Source: Synechococcales cyanobacterium C42_A2020_086
Lineage (GTDB): Bacteria; Cyanobacteriota; Cyanobacteriia; Elainellales; Elainellaceae
DNA length: 64,000 nucleotides
Direction of reading: 5' to 3'
Assembly: GCA_015272325.1 (NCBI GenBank)
Contig: JACYLU010000036.1
Span: forward strand, 310,001 to 374,000
Shown here: piece after piece, positions 1 to 9,400 of the stretch
Position numbering within the stretch: the stretch's first letter is position 1
Layout of the letters: every line of letters begins with the position of its first letter
Notes under the pieces: generated by a model
The model's database searches: none
What the model saw: the letters and a program-made list of their open reading frames with translations, nothing else
Told to the model about the DNA's origin: nothing
Program-made: the position numbers and the translations under genes

Positions 1-560
1 CGCTCTACGCAACCTGCGTTTCTAAGCCTTATCTAGGGTAGCACAGGTTGTGTGGTTTTTGGAGTTTGGAGCAAATGGGCAAAGCTAGGCAGCAGAGTCT
101 AAAGGTATTCAGCGATCAGCCGAGGCGGCAGGGGATGACAAATCGGAGAGAGAAGCTATGACTTGGCACTAGGTAAGCTCGTTAGTCTAGTTATTCCCCG
201 ACTTTTTACCCCTTTGGCGACTAAAGATTTTCTTAATGTTATTCTGGAGAGCGGTGGATTTTTGTCTTAACGACGAAAACCAGAGCGGTTGCTTCTGCTC
301 AATCGCGGCTCGAATCCATATAATGACTCAGGCTGATCTGATCGAGCTAATTTCGAGCAAATTAGCGTCAGGTTGAGCAGCCAATGCTTGCTCCGTTGGG
401 GCTTACCAGCTCTGACGGTGGTTTGGGGTGTATTTGTCTAGTGCTGAGATCTACTGCTGAGAGAGGTGCATTCTGTCCCGTTTGTAAAGACGAGGTCAAG
501 AGTCATTTTGGAGTTGGTTATCACTCCCATTGTAGTTTAGCTGTTCCACTGTGTTCGCCC
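1..560. other. Leading non-coding stretch
   Basis: No convincing gene is seen here. The reading frame of the next gene stays open upstream to position 384, but that stretch encodes residues untypical of an exported protein and lies before a clear signal peptide, so I treat it as leader DNA. It presumably contains the promoter of the DUF3370 gene. I could not pick a promoter with confidence. Confidence 0.5.
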
Positions 561-2345
561 ATGCGCATTTTTCTGTCGCTGTTGCCCCTGGCTCAACTGG
601 TGACTCCATTGCCCGCCAACGCCGTACCGGCGATTTCTTCAACTCCTGCCGCTTCTGCAACGGTGATTTCTACGCCGCCACCCGATCCACAACCCGAAAC
701 GGTGATCACCTCGCCGCCACCGAGCCGCCCCAATCTTGGCAATCCGCGACCAGCACCCTCACCTGTCCGCCTCGCTCCTCCATCCACTAGTCCGCTTCCC
801 ATTGCTCCTCCAGTTCCTCGGCCACTGGATGTAGTGCAGCCGCAGCAGGTTCGTCCCCTGCCAGGACAGCTGGATGAAGTGCCCGTGTTCAACAGCAACA
901 GCCCAGAGCTGATCCAAACCGAGGGCATCCTGCTGTCTACGTTTCCACCAGGGCCGATGCAGACTCCATCAGCGCATTTGAACTACCCGCTGCAGGGGCG
1001 CTTCGATATTTTTGCCCACCATGTGGCCCGGGGGTTGACGCCTGATGATGTGCGAACGCTTTATCTTGGCATTGTTGTGTACAATCCGTCAGATCGGCCA
1101 GTAACGCTGGATCTGATGCAGGCGGTGAGCTATCTCAGTCAGGATGCACCGTTCAACGATTTGCCGTCCTATGTGGCGAACCCCCAAGGAACCGTATTCG
1201 CGGGTCCAGGCAGCCGTGTCACCAATGAGGTGTTGCGGGGCGAACGCCAGCCCCACTGGCCAAGTCAGATTGTGATTCCGCCCAAAAATTCCCAGTTGCT
1301 GGTGAACGTGCCGATTCCGCTGCGCCGCCTTACGGTCGCCACCAATGGTACATTGCCGCCAGGGGCGATTATTCCTGGATTTCCGACTGTGGCAACTCAA
1401 ACACCTGCGGCGGGTGCCCAAACGGCTGCCGTGTTGCCCCGTTTGACTCTGACGGCCACAGGCGATGCCGCCCAAGCTGCAACCGCTCCGGTGCCGCCGA
1501 CCGTGCCTGCCCGTCCACCCGTCCCCGATAATCGTCCTCTGCCCTCGAATGGGCGCACGATTCTGATGCATCTGGCTAGCGATGGTCCGGTTTATCTGGC
1601 GAGTCTGGCAATGTTTGCTCCTCGGACAGCCAGTGGCGATGAGCGCGTGCCCACATTGATGGAATGGATTGATCTCTTGAGAAATGGTACTCTGGCCGGA
1701 CCGCGGGATCGTCGTCCTACTACACCTAATACCCGCTTTGTTGGTCGGTTTTTCTATGGACGGGTCGCGGGGGTGGCTCAAGGCTCGCAGTGGATTGCGC
1801 AAGCCACAGACGGTGAAAATGCTGCCTATCTCAGCATCCCCAACCCCGGCGAAGCCATCTCCTATGTGCTCAGCACGGTGGACCACAATACCTTTGGCAC
1901 CGGGCAGATCCAGAGTGCTCCGATGCTGGTTCGCTATCCCGATACTGCCTATCGCGCCCACGGCAACTATGGCGTTCTCTACAGCATTACCTTGCCGCTG
2001 CACAACAAAACCGACGCCACTCAGCGTGTGCGGATTATGCTGCAAACCCCGCTGCAGGATGAGCGTCTCAACGGAGAAGCCCTGCGGTTTCGCAACCCAC
2101 CCTACGACCAGATTTTCTTCCGCGGCACTGTTCGCCTACGCTATCAGGATGACCTGCGGATTCCCCAAACCCGCTATTTTCACATCGTGCAGCGACGCGG
2201 GCAGCAGGGTGAACCGCTCCTTAGCCTGACGCTGCCGAGAGGCGACCGACGGCTCGTGGAAGTGCAGTTTATCTACCCGCCCGATGCAACGCCACCGCAA
2301 GTACTAACGGTAGAGACACAGGCCGCCCGCACCGCAGAGCAGTAG
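561..2345 (+). CDS. DUF3370 family exported protein
   Basis: A protein of about 594 residues of the cyanobacterial DUF3370 family. The ATG at 561 is chosen because it begins a typical signal peptide (MRIFLSLLPLAQLVTPLPANA). An in-frame ATG at 384 would bury it. The next ~110 residues are proline-rich (linker or cell-wall spanning), and the conserved DUF3370 core follows. Family-typical stretches in the last third include STVDHNTFGTGQIQSAPM and YRAHGNYGVLYSI. The function of DUF3370 is not known; an envelope or surface role is inferred from the signal peptide and proline-rich region. It converges on purK, with 28 bases between the stops. Confidence 0.85.
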   Translation: MRIFLSLLPLAQLVTPLPANAVPAISSTPAASATVISTPPPDPQPETVITSPPPSRPNLGNPRPAPSPVRLAPPSTSPLPIAPPVPRPLDVVQPQQVRPLPGQLDEVPVFNSNSPELIQTEGILLSTFPPGPMQTPSAHLNYPLQGRFDIFAHHVARGLTPDDVRTLYLGIVVYNPSDRPVTLDLMQAVSYLSQDAPFNDLPSYVANPQGTVFAGPGSRVTNEVLRGERQPHWPSQIVIPPKNSQLLVNVPIPLRRLTVATNGTLPPGAIIPGFPTVATQTPAAGAQTAAVLPRLTLTATGDAAQAATAPVPPTVPARPPVPDNRPLPSNGRTILMHLASDGPVYLASLAMFAPRTASGDERVPTLMEWIDLLRNGTLAGPRDRRPTTPNTRFVGRFFYGRVAGVAQGSQWIAQATDGENAAYLSIPNPGEAISYVLSTVDHNTFGTGQIQSAPMLVRYPDTAYRAHGNYGVLYSITLPLHNKTDATQRVRIMLQTPLQDERLNGEALRFRNPPYDQIFFRGTVRLRYQDDLRIPQTRYFHIVQRRGQQGEPLLSLTLPRGDRRLVEVQFIYPPDATPPQVLTVETQAARTAEQ

Positions 2346-2373
2346 CGGAGTCTGGGTTTAGCCCATTGCCGCA

Positions 2374-3522
2374 TCACGCCTTGTTAGGGTACCAAATTCT
2401 CTCTATCGTCTCTGCAATCTCCGTTGCGTGCAGCCGATCCTGCTCCGGCTGTAGGAGCACAGTGACATGTCCGAGTTTGCGGCCGGGACGCGACTGGGTT
2501 TTGCCATACCAATAGACATGGGCATTGGGAATATCAACTAGCCGTTGCCGCTGTTCTAGATAGTCATGATCGGCGGCTTCATAGCCTAGCAAGTTCACCA
2601 TGACTGCTCCAGAACTGGTGAGAGTCGAACTGCCCAACGGCAGCCCACAAACGGCTCTGAGCTGCTGCTCGAATTGCGAGGTGGCGCAGGCATCGAGGGT
2701 GTAGTGACCGGAGTTGTGGGTGCGAGGTGCCAATTCATTCACTAGGACCTGTCCCTCGCGGGTCAGGAAACACTCGATACCCATAACACCGACATAGTCC
2801 AAACTCGTCAATAGGGCTTGGGCAATCTGGTGGACCTGCTCGACCACTGCCGGATCAAAATCGTCGATGACAAAGACGCGGCGACAAACCTGCTGCTCCT
2901 GCTGGGTTTCTACGACCGGGTAAAGGACAGTTTCCCCGCTCAGGGAGCGGGCAGCAATCACGGCTAGCTCTCGCTCGAAGGGGACGAACTCTTCGATCAG
3001 CCAGTCGGCTGCGGTAAAGGCCGGCGAGTGCAGCAGGGCCACAGCATCAGCAGGCTGCTTTAAGATCACCGTGCCCTGCCCATCGTAGCCGTGGCGGCGC
3101 ACCTTGAGTACGGTCGGCCAACCAAACGGGTTCAGGGATGCTGCGTCGGTGTTTTGAAATACCTGAAACTGCGGTGTGGGAATGCCCACGTTTCGCAGAT
3201 AAGTGCGCTGATGATATTTGTCGAGCAGTGGTGCTAGAGACGTGAGGCGAGGATAGAACAGCACACCGTGATCGGCCAGCCGCGACAGCGCCTCTAGATC
3301 GACAAATTCGTTTTCAAAGGTGATGACATCGCAAAGACGAGACAGTTTAGCCGTCGCTTCGGCATCGGCAACGGGCGCAAGGACAGTCTGGCTAGCAATA
3401 GCAACAGCAGGATCCGTAGCCTGCGGCGTTTGGATTACTAGCTCAATCCCCAGAGACTGAGCTGCTTCTGCCATCATCCAGGCTAATTGCCCGCCGCCAA
3501 TGACTCCAACTCGCTTGATCAT
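2374..3522 (-). CDS. purK: 5-(carboxyamino)imidazole ribonucleotide synthase
   Basis: ATP-grasp enzyme of purine synthesis that converts AIR, ATP and bicarbonate to N5-CAIR. It has an N-terminal dinucleotide-like motif (IGGGQLAWMMAEAA), the ATP-grasp segment (TVLKVRRHGYDGQGTVIL) and the catalytic-domain signature (NELAPRTHNSGHYTLDACATSQFEQ). At 382 residues it has the normal family length. The ATG at 3522 is chosen because AGGAG lies about six bases upstream; in-frame starts at 3543 and 3630 lack this support and add a non-homologous extension. It lies 38 bases downstream of the pentapeptide gene on the same strand, so co-transcription is possible. Confidence 0.95.
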   Translation of the reverse strand: MIKRVGVIGGGQLAWMMAEAAQSLGIELVIQTPQATDPAVAIASQTVLAPVADAEATAKLSRLCDVITFENEFVDLEALSRLADHGVLFYPRLTSLAPLLDKYHQRTYLRNVGIPTPQFQVFQNTDAASLNPFGWPTVLKVRRHGYDGQGTVILKQPADAVALLHSPAFTAADWLIEEFVPFERELAVIAARSLSGETVLYPVVETQQEQQVCRRVFVIDDFDPAVVEQVHQIAQALLTSLDYVGVMGIECFLTREGQVLVNELAPRTHNSGHYTLDACATSQFEQQLRAVCGLPLGSSTLTSSGAVMVNLLGYEAADHDYLEQRQRLVDIPNAHVYWYGKTQSRPGRKLGHVTVLLQPEQDRLHATEIAETIERIWYPNKA

Positions 3523-3560
3523 GGGTTTCTCCTGTGTTGCCATCTTCGCACTTCGCTCTC

Positions 3561-4055
3561 TTAGCGACACCCTAATGATTCGCGAGTTGCAACCCCGGTT
3601 TTGGAGTTGACACCGGTTGCCCGCTGGCACAGCTCTTTGACTTGCGCCCCATCGAGAATGGCGTCGCTAAAATCGGCTCCGGTAATATCCGTGCCATCAA
3701 ATGTAGAGCGCAGCAGCAGCGTTTCGACCAGAATCGCGTCGCTCAGATCGGCTCCGGCAAAGTTCACCTGATCCGCCAGGGCATTGGTGAGATCGGCTCC
3801 ATGCAGCTTGGCTTGAGTCAACACCGAGGCGCTAAAGACGGCACCCCGGACATCGGCTTTGGTAAAATTGGTGCGCTCCATGTGGGCGTTCGAGAACTCT
3901 GAGCCTTGCAGTTCCTCTCCAGAGAAATCCTGTCCAGACAGCTCGGCGTTGCTAAAGGACCGGGGTACCGTCCAGTCAGCCGCAGCGGGCAGACTCCAAC
4001 TCCATAGGATCAGCACCAGCAGCAGAGCAATCAGTCGTTGAGAGATTCGACACAT
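3561..4055 (-). CDS. Exported pentapeptide-repeat protein
   Basis: A 164-residue protein with a signal peptide (residues 1 to about 26, [19 protein letters not shown]). About 20 pentapeptide repeats of the A(D/N)LXX type follow, for example [21 protein letters not shown], and build a right-handed quadrilateral beta-helix. The C-terminus ([19 protein letters not shown]) carries two cysteines and resembles the tails of thylakoid-lumen pentapeptide proteins; a lumenal or periplasmic location is inferred. No enzymatic role can be read. It lies upstream of purK on the same strand. A long run of shadow frames on the other strand is due to the repeats. Confidence 0.85.
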   Translation of the reverse strand: MCRISQRLIALLLVLILWSWSLPAAADWTVPRSFSNAELSGQDFSGEELQGSEFSNAHMERTNFTKADVRGAVFSASVLTQAKLHGADLTNALADQVNFAGADLSDAILVETLLLRSTFDGTDITGADFSDAILDGAQVKELCQRATGVNSKTGVATRESLGCR

Positions 4056-4943
4056 GAGACTAATGGGATAGCAGATCAGGGAGCTACGGCCGCAACTCCT
4101 ATCTTTATCTTGACAGGTGGTAGGAAACCACGTCCAGAGCAGACGTTTCCCCTACAATCGCATTACGGGAGCAGGTGTGACATCGGAGATTGATTTTGAC
4201 TTAACGCTTTTGAGATTACTTTGCGGTCATTAGGTCACGTTATGCACACTGCAACACACAATACTTTCACAAGAAGTAACTGACAACTCATCGAGTCGTG
4301 ACCTTCGGTTGCTCCCATAGCTTGCCAGACTTATTCTGTCACCGTTCGCCTAGCCTGCCGTAGGCACTGCCATTTACCCGTCTGTTACCTGAGAGTGCCG
4401 TTAGGGCGCTCCACTTGCTGTGTCCTGCCTTAATGGAGGATTTCACAGGGCAGTACCCACTCAAAACCTCCATAGAGCTTCGCAAGGTGTACATCGCTGT
4501 GTCCAACGCTAACAATCAGTCTTTCCTTAAGTGGTCACAATCAATTCTTCAATCAGTTTATCAGTATGTTTTCCCACTTGTACTGCTAGTATCAAGTCAG
4601 TGCAGTGAGCTAGATTCAATGCAATCCAGCAGTTCTCTACTGCTAATTCGTCTAGGAGGTATGGCTTCTGGTTTTTTTACAAACAACCACATCTCGTCAG
4701 CAGATTCCTCTGGGGGTTCACCGTTTGCACCTGGGCATTATGAATTTGCTGCGCTTTTTGTCTGCACCTCTGCCCCCTGCCGAATTTTGCAGGGCGTTCC
4801 CTCACCAGTCACCTGAGAAACACTGCCCTTGGCACCAGCAGAACAGATAAACACAGTGCGATCGGGATTGAGAAATTGAATCTCCAGCCTATGATTGAAG
4901 AAGAACTGTTTACTTGTCGAGTTACTTGTCGAGGTCAACGCCA
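4056..4943. other. Spacer between the pentapeptide gene and Uma2 gene
   Basis: 888 bases without a convincing protein gene. The part 4268-4478 holds a strongly self-complementary minus-strand RNA candidate described separately. The part 4480-4940 has small open frames on both strands. One of them, on the minus strand at 4738-4944, reads LEIQFLNPDRTVFICSAGAKG and could be a decayed gene end, but I do not recognise it. Composition is more AT-rich than in neighbouring genes. Confidence 0.4.
4268..4478 (-). ncRNA. Structured RNA, candidate orphan HEARO / IscB omega RNA
   Basis: Read on the minus strand, the segment contains nested complementary arms: 4467-4473 with 4433-4439 (AUGGAGG/CCUCCAU), 4394-4399 with 4363-4368 (GGCACU/AGUGCC), 4338-4342 with 4298-4302 (GUGAC/GUCAC) and a short ACUC-GAU-GAGU hairpin. 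The core phrases GCGCCCUAACGGC, CAGGUAACAGACGGGUAAAU and CUAUGGGAGCAACCGAAGGU resemble, from memory, the scaffold of HEARO RNAs that guide IscB nucleases. An iscB gene would be expected on the minus strand below about 4260, but only 200 bases remain before the pentapeptide gene. If correct, this is a stand-alone guide RNA with its guide at the 4480-4510 end. Family assignment is by memory and untested. Confidence 0.5.
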
Positions 4944-5594
4944 ATGGTCACGCTTCAGCTTCGTCAATTGGAGGTGCCACCCGGGAAATGTCTATTGCTC
5001 CACGATGTGAGCTGGTCAGACTTTGAGACCATTTTGGCGGAGATGGGAAACCATCGCAGCACACGTATCGCCTACGACAATGGTTTGTTAGAAATCATGG
5101 CACCCCTACCCGAACATGAATACTTTAAGCAGTCTCTGAGTATTGCAATTGAAGATATTGCCGAGGCCTTAGAGCAAAACTACGAAAGCTACGGTTCTAC
5201 AACTTGGAGAAAACGAGCAGAGCAAGCCGGGATAGAACCCGATAATTGCTTTTACTTTCAAAATGAAGCTCGCGTGCGCGGTAAACTCACCTTCGATCTG
5301 GATCAAGATCCTCCACCCGATCTCGCCCTAGAAATTGACCTCACGAGCAAGTCCCTTAATCGCTTCCCAATCTATCGGCGGCTAGGGGTGCCAGAAATTT
5401 GGTGCTACGACCAGGGAAAACTCACGGTTTACCGGCTGCAAGAGGGCGAGTACCAACAAGTAGAACAAAGTAAAGTTTTTCCGGTTCTGCGAGTCCAAGA
5501 GTTGCCCCAGCTAATCGAGGCACATCGCGAACAGGGGCGATTGGCCCTACGGCGAGCCGTAAGAGCCTGGGTGAGAGAGCAGATCAGCCGCTAG
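4944..5594 (+). CDS. Uma2 family protein (DUF820, PD-(D/E)XK nuclease fold)
   Basis: A 216-residue member of the Uma2/DUF820 family, hugely expanded in cyanobacteria and with a restriction-endonuclease-like fold. The core can be seen as IAYDNGLLEIMAPLPEHE, then DLALEIDLTSKS (the D..E-x-D catalytic strand), then YRRLGVPEIWCYD. The start at 4944 is preferred over 4914 because GAGG lies about nine bases upstream and family members start near MVTLQL. The natural substrate of the family is unknown; many copies sit beside mobile elements or toxin-like loci. Here it neighbours the candidate HEARO RNA. Confidence 0.85.
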   Translation: MVTLQLRQLEVPPGKCLLLHDVSWSDFETILAEMGNHRSTRIAYDNGLLEIMAPLPEHEYFKQSLSIAIEDIAEALEQNYESYGSTTWRKRAEQAGIEPDNCFYFQNEARVRGKLTFDLDQDPPPDLALEIDLTSKSLNRFPIYRRLGVPEIWCYDQGKLTVYRLQEGEYQQVEQSKVFPVLRVQELPQLIEAHREQGRLALRRAVRAWVREQISR

Positions 5595-6474
5595 AAATAG
5601 TAGTAGCTGCGTGCCCTCTGGTAAGCGATTGGCATCAATCGGTTTACTGCTTTGAATATTGCTTGAGCGGTTTTTGCAAATGAAGTTAAGTATCGAGTTG
5701 AGTATGAAGTTGATATCTCTCAGATTGTCTCAGATGGATTGGTGAATGATTGGACCAGCTTGATCTTGGATAGAGCGTGTTGGCAGGGAACTGCTTTGAG
5801 GCTGTGGGTTGATGAAGGGTGTCTGGCAGACTGACTCGTCCCAATCAGGTCTTCAAGCGGGTTTTCAGACAAGGATGGCATACTGTCTTGCCTGCCCATG
5901 ATTTGTAGCAGTAACTCATTGCTTGCCTCTATCAACGACTTGCAAGGGATAATGTTCAGGAAAGGATGCGCCCCGCAACGCAGGGCCCATCCTGCTCGGG
6001 CTACTGTTTTCCAATCACCTCAATCATCGGGATTGACCCGGTCCACTTTTCTAAACCGCTCTCCAGCTTAGCCGTGAAGCATTGAATTAAATTTCTTTGC
6101 TAACGACGTACCAGGAAAGGGTTGGGGGCTAGAGAAAAGGGACCTTAGAGCTTTGCCTAATGTGGGGGTAAACCACAACGGCATTTCCCTCTTGGTAGTC
6201 AGTTTGAGAGATCAGTTGTGAGGAAACTGTGAGGAATGCGAAAATAGGCGAAGTTTAACGACGGTAACGCAATATTGCTTAGAAAACTTAATAATACTGA
6301 TATTCAAGCCGTGAACTATCTCGATAAAACTATTTCGATAATCAGTCTCACTGTTTTCTAGAGTGATCCCTGGAGTGATTCATGAGTTCATTGCTACATT
6401 CATGTGCTCAATGTTCTGGGTAAAGTCAGCGACACACGTAATACAACGGGCATCCCTTTTCGCGGGTATTGGCT
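5595..6474. other. Long spacer before the hybrid regulator
   Basis: 880 bases without a supported gene. A small minus-strand frame at 5720-5935 has no recognisable features. The segment near 5687-5715 holds an imperfect 12-bp repeat (agtatcgagttg / agtatgaagttg). At 6210-6235 a phrase ttgtgaggaaactgtgagga resembles ttgtaaggaaacggtg found about 25 bases upstream of the other REC-wHTH gene at 25474; this may be a shared control element but could be chance. Confidence 0.4.
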
Positions 6475-9400
6475 ATGAAGATCCTGATTGTAGAAGACGA
6501 TCAAACCGTGGCTCAAACCTTACAGATCCTGCTGTCTAGCTACAACTATGCAGTTGATATAGCCACGGATGGCGACGCTGGGTTACAGATGGCAGAAGCC
6601 TTTGATTATGATCTGATTGTGCTAGATATTGCTCTGCCTAAACTCGACGGGATCAGCCTCTGTCAACAGCTGCGCCACCAAGGATTCCAGCGCTCGATTT
6701 TGGTACTGACTGGACAAGGAAACGCCCAGCAAAAAGCAATTGCCCTCAATGCCGGAGCCGACGACTATGTGGTTAAACCGTTTGATTCAGAAGAGCTAGT
6801 CGCGCGGATCCAGGCTCTATTACGTCGAGGGAGTTCTACCACTCAACCCATCTTGACCTGGGGGCTGCTATCGCTTGATCCCAGCAGCCGCAAAGTATCC
6901 TATGGTACTGATCTGCTGACGGTCACTTCCAAAGAATATGCGATTTTGGAGTTGTTGCTGCGGCATCCCGACAGGATATTTAGCGCTAGCAAAATTTTGG
7001 ACCAAGTCTGGAATTCCATCGATGTCTCCAGCGAAGCAGCCGTTCGTGGCCACATCAAGGAACTGCGGCGAAAATTAGCAGCCGCCGGTGCTCCCAAGGA
7101 CTTGATTAAAACAGTGTATCAATCTGGCTACCGGCTCAACCCCCTCTACGCCTCTGGTTTGGCGCACCCAGCCGAGCACCAGCCAACGCCACCCCAGCCT
7201 GCCGAACTGACGGCAGTCAATCAAGAGTTACGGGCCGCGCTAGACAAACTCCGCTCAACTCAGGCAGAATTGCGCCAGAAGCATCAGGAATTGCAGCTCG
7301 CTTATCAAACCATTGCCCAAGAACGGCAGTGTTTGCAAGCTACTCACGACGACCTAGAGCAGCGAGTCGCTGAACGCACCGCCGAGCTAGCAGCAGCCAA
7401 TCAGGCGTTGCAACAGCAGCAGCAGCATTGGCAAACCTTGGTGGAAAATAGCCCTGACATTATTTTTCGCCTCGATCTGCAGCTGCGTCATCTCTACATC
7501 AGTCCCAGAGTTGCGGAAGTCTCGGGCTTGCCGCCCCAGCATTTTCTTGGTAAAACAGGTCGGGAATTGGGATTACCCGCCGATGCGTGCGATGCCTTTG
7601 AGGCAGCCTGTCGAGCGGCAATTGCTACCGGCGAAATCACCCGGGTCGAATACACCATTGCTGACCGGCACTATGCTTCTCGCCTGATTCCAGAACGGTC
7701 AGCCGCTGGAGCAATCGAATCCCTGCTGGGTATCACCGAAGACATCACCGAGCGGCAATCGATTGAAACTGAATATAAATGCATGGAGGCTGCCCTGCAA
7801 CAACAGCTAGCACGGATGCGCCTGATCACGGAAACCAGCCATTTTATCCGCCAAACGCTAGATCTAGACCAAGTGTTGCAGCGCACGGTCGATCAGATCA
7901 GACAACTCTTGCAGGTCAACCGTACGCTGATCTTTCGCTTCCAACCCGATTGGCGGTGCACTGCTGTTGCCGAATCCGTTGAACCGGGCTGGACACCCAT
8001 TCTAGCAACAACCATTTCGGATCCCTGCTTTCGGGATCAGTATATTGAGCCCTATCGCCAAGGACGAGTCTCTGCCATTGCCGATCTGGAAACTGCAGCA
8101 TTGCAGCCCTGCTATCGGGACTTATTGGCAAGCTTTCAGGTCCGAGCCAACTTGGTGGTTCCGATCTTGCAAAGCAACCCGCCGCAAGACGACCATCTCT
8201 GGGGGCTACTAGTTGTGCATCATTGCGCCGGTCCTCGACCCTGGCAAGCGGAAGAACTAGAGTTGTTGCGGCAATTAGCAAATCAAGTGGGGATTGCCAT
8301 TCAGCAATCTGAACTCTATCAGCAAGCCCATCACGAACTGCTAGAACGCAGGCGAATGCAGCAAGTCCTGCAAGACAGTGAAGAACGCTTCCGCTCTCTC
8401 AGTGCTTCGGCTCCCATTGGCATCCGGCAATCGAATGCGGATGGTATTTGCCTCTACGTCAATGCCCGCTGGCAAGAAATGTCTGGACTCAGCTTGGAAG
8501 ATAGCCTAGGCAATGGTTGGCTGCAGGCAATTCATCCCGATGATCGCGAGGCGACCGCTCAAGCTTGGGAAACCTATGTGCGGCAGGGTGCGCAGCAGGG
8601 CAAGGAATTGAAGCAAAAGGTGCGGCTGCTGACTCCCCAAGGCGAGGTGCGCTGGATCTTCTGCCAAACCGCACCGATTCGCTCTAGCAGCGGGGAAATT
8701 ACGGGCTATGTCAGCACCCAAGAAGATATCACCGCTCGCAAACAGGCTGAACAAACCATCCGGGAACAAGCTGCTTTGCTAGATATTGCCTCCGATGCGA
8801 TCTTCGTTCGCGATTTAAACCACCGCATTCTCTACTGGAATCAGGGCGCAGAGCGGCTATATGGTTGGTCGGCGGCAGAGGCCGTTGGTCAGAACGCCAG
8901 AGAACTGCTTCAGGAGGATTCTACCCAGATGGCCGCTGTGCTTCAGAGGGTGCTAGAGCAAGGAGAATGGCAGGGCGAAATGCGCAAAGTGACCCGCACA
9001 GGTCGCGAAGTGATGATTGCAGGACGCTGGACCCTCGTGCGAGATGAAGCCGGCCATCCCACGTCGATCTTGAGTGTCAACACCGACATTACAGAAAAGA
9101 AACAGCTAGAAGCGCAATTCTACCGGGCACAGCGGCTAGAAAGTATCGGCACCTTGGCGAGCGGTATTGCCCATGACCTCAACAACGTGTTGACTCCAAT
9201 CTTGGCGCTCTCGCAACTATTGCGGCTAAAGCTGCAACTAGATGCCCACTCCCGCGAAATGCTAGAGATCTTGGCAGAGAGTGCCAAACGCGGGGCTAAC
9301 CTCGTTAAACAAATTCTCACCTTTGCTCGCGGCAGCGAAGGCACCCAGATCCCGCTTCAGGTGGGACCGCTGCTCCATGAAATTGCCACTATTGCCCGCC

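Noticed and set aside
1089-2045. 318-codon minus-strand open frame opposite the DUF3370 gene
   Set aside because: It is the antisense of a well supported gene and its composition (many His, Arg, Gly, Thr) is typical of a shadow frame.
4415-4816. 133-codon plus-strand frame after the structured RNA
   Set aside because: It begins inside the RNA candidate, has no ribosome site and no recognisable domain.
5720-5935. 71-codon minus-strand frame
   Set aside because: No ribosome site, no similarity, lies in a spacer rich in repeats.
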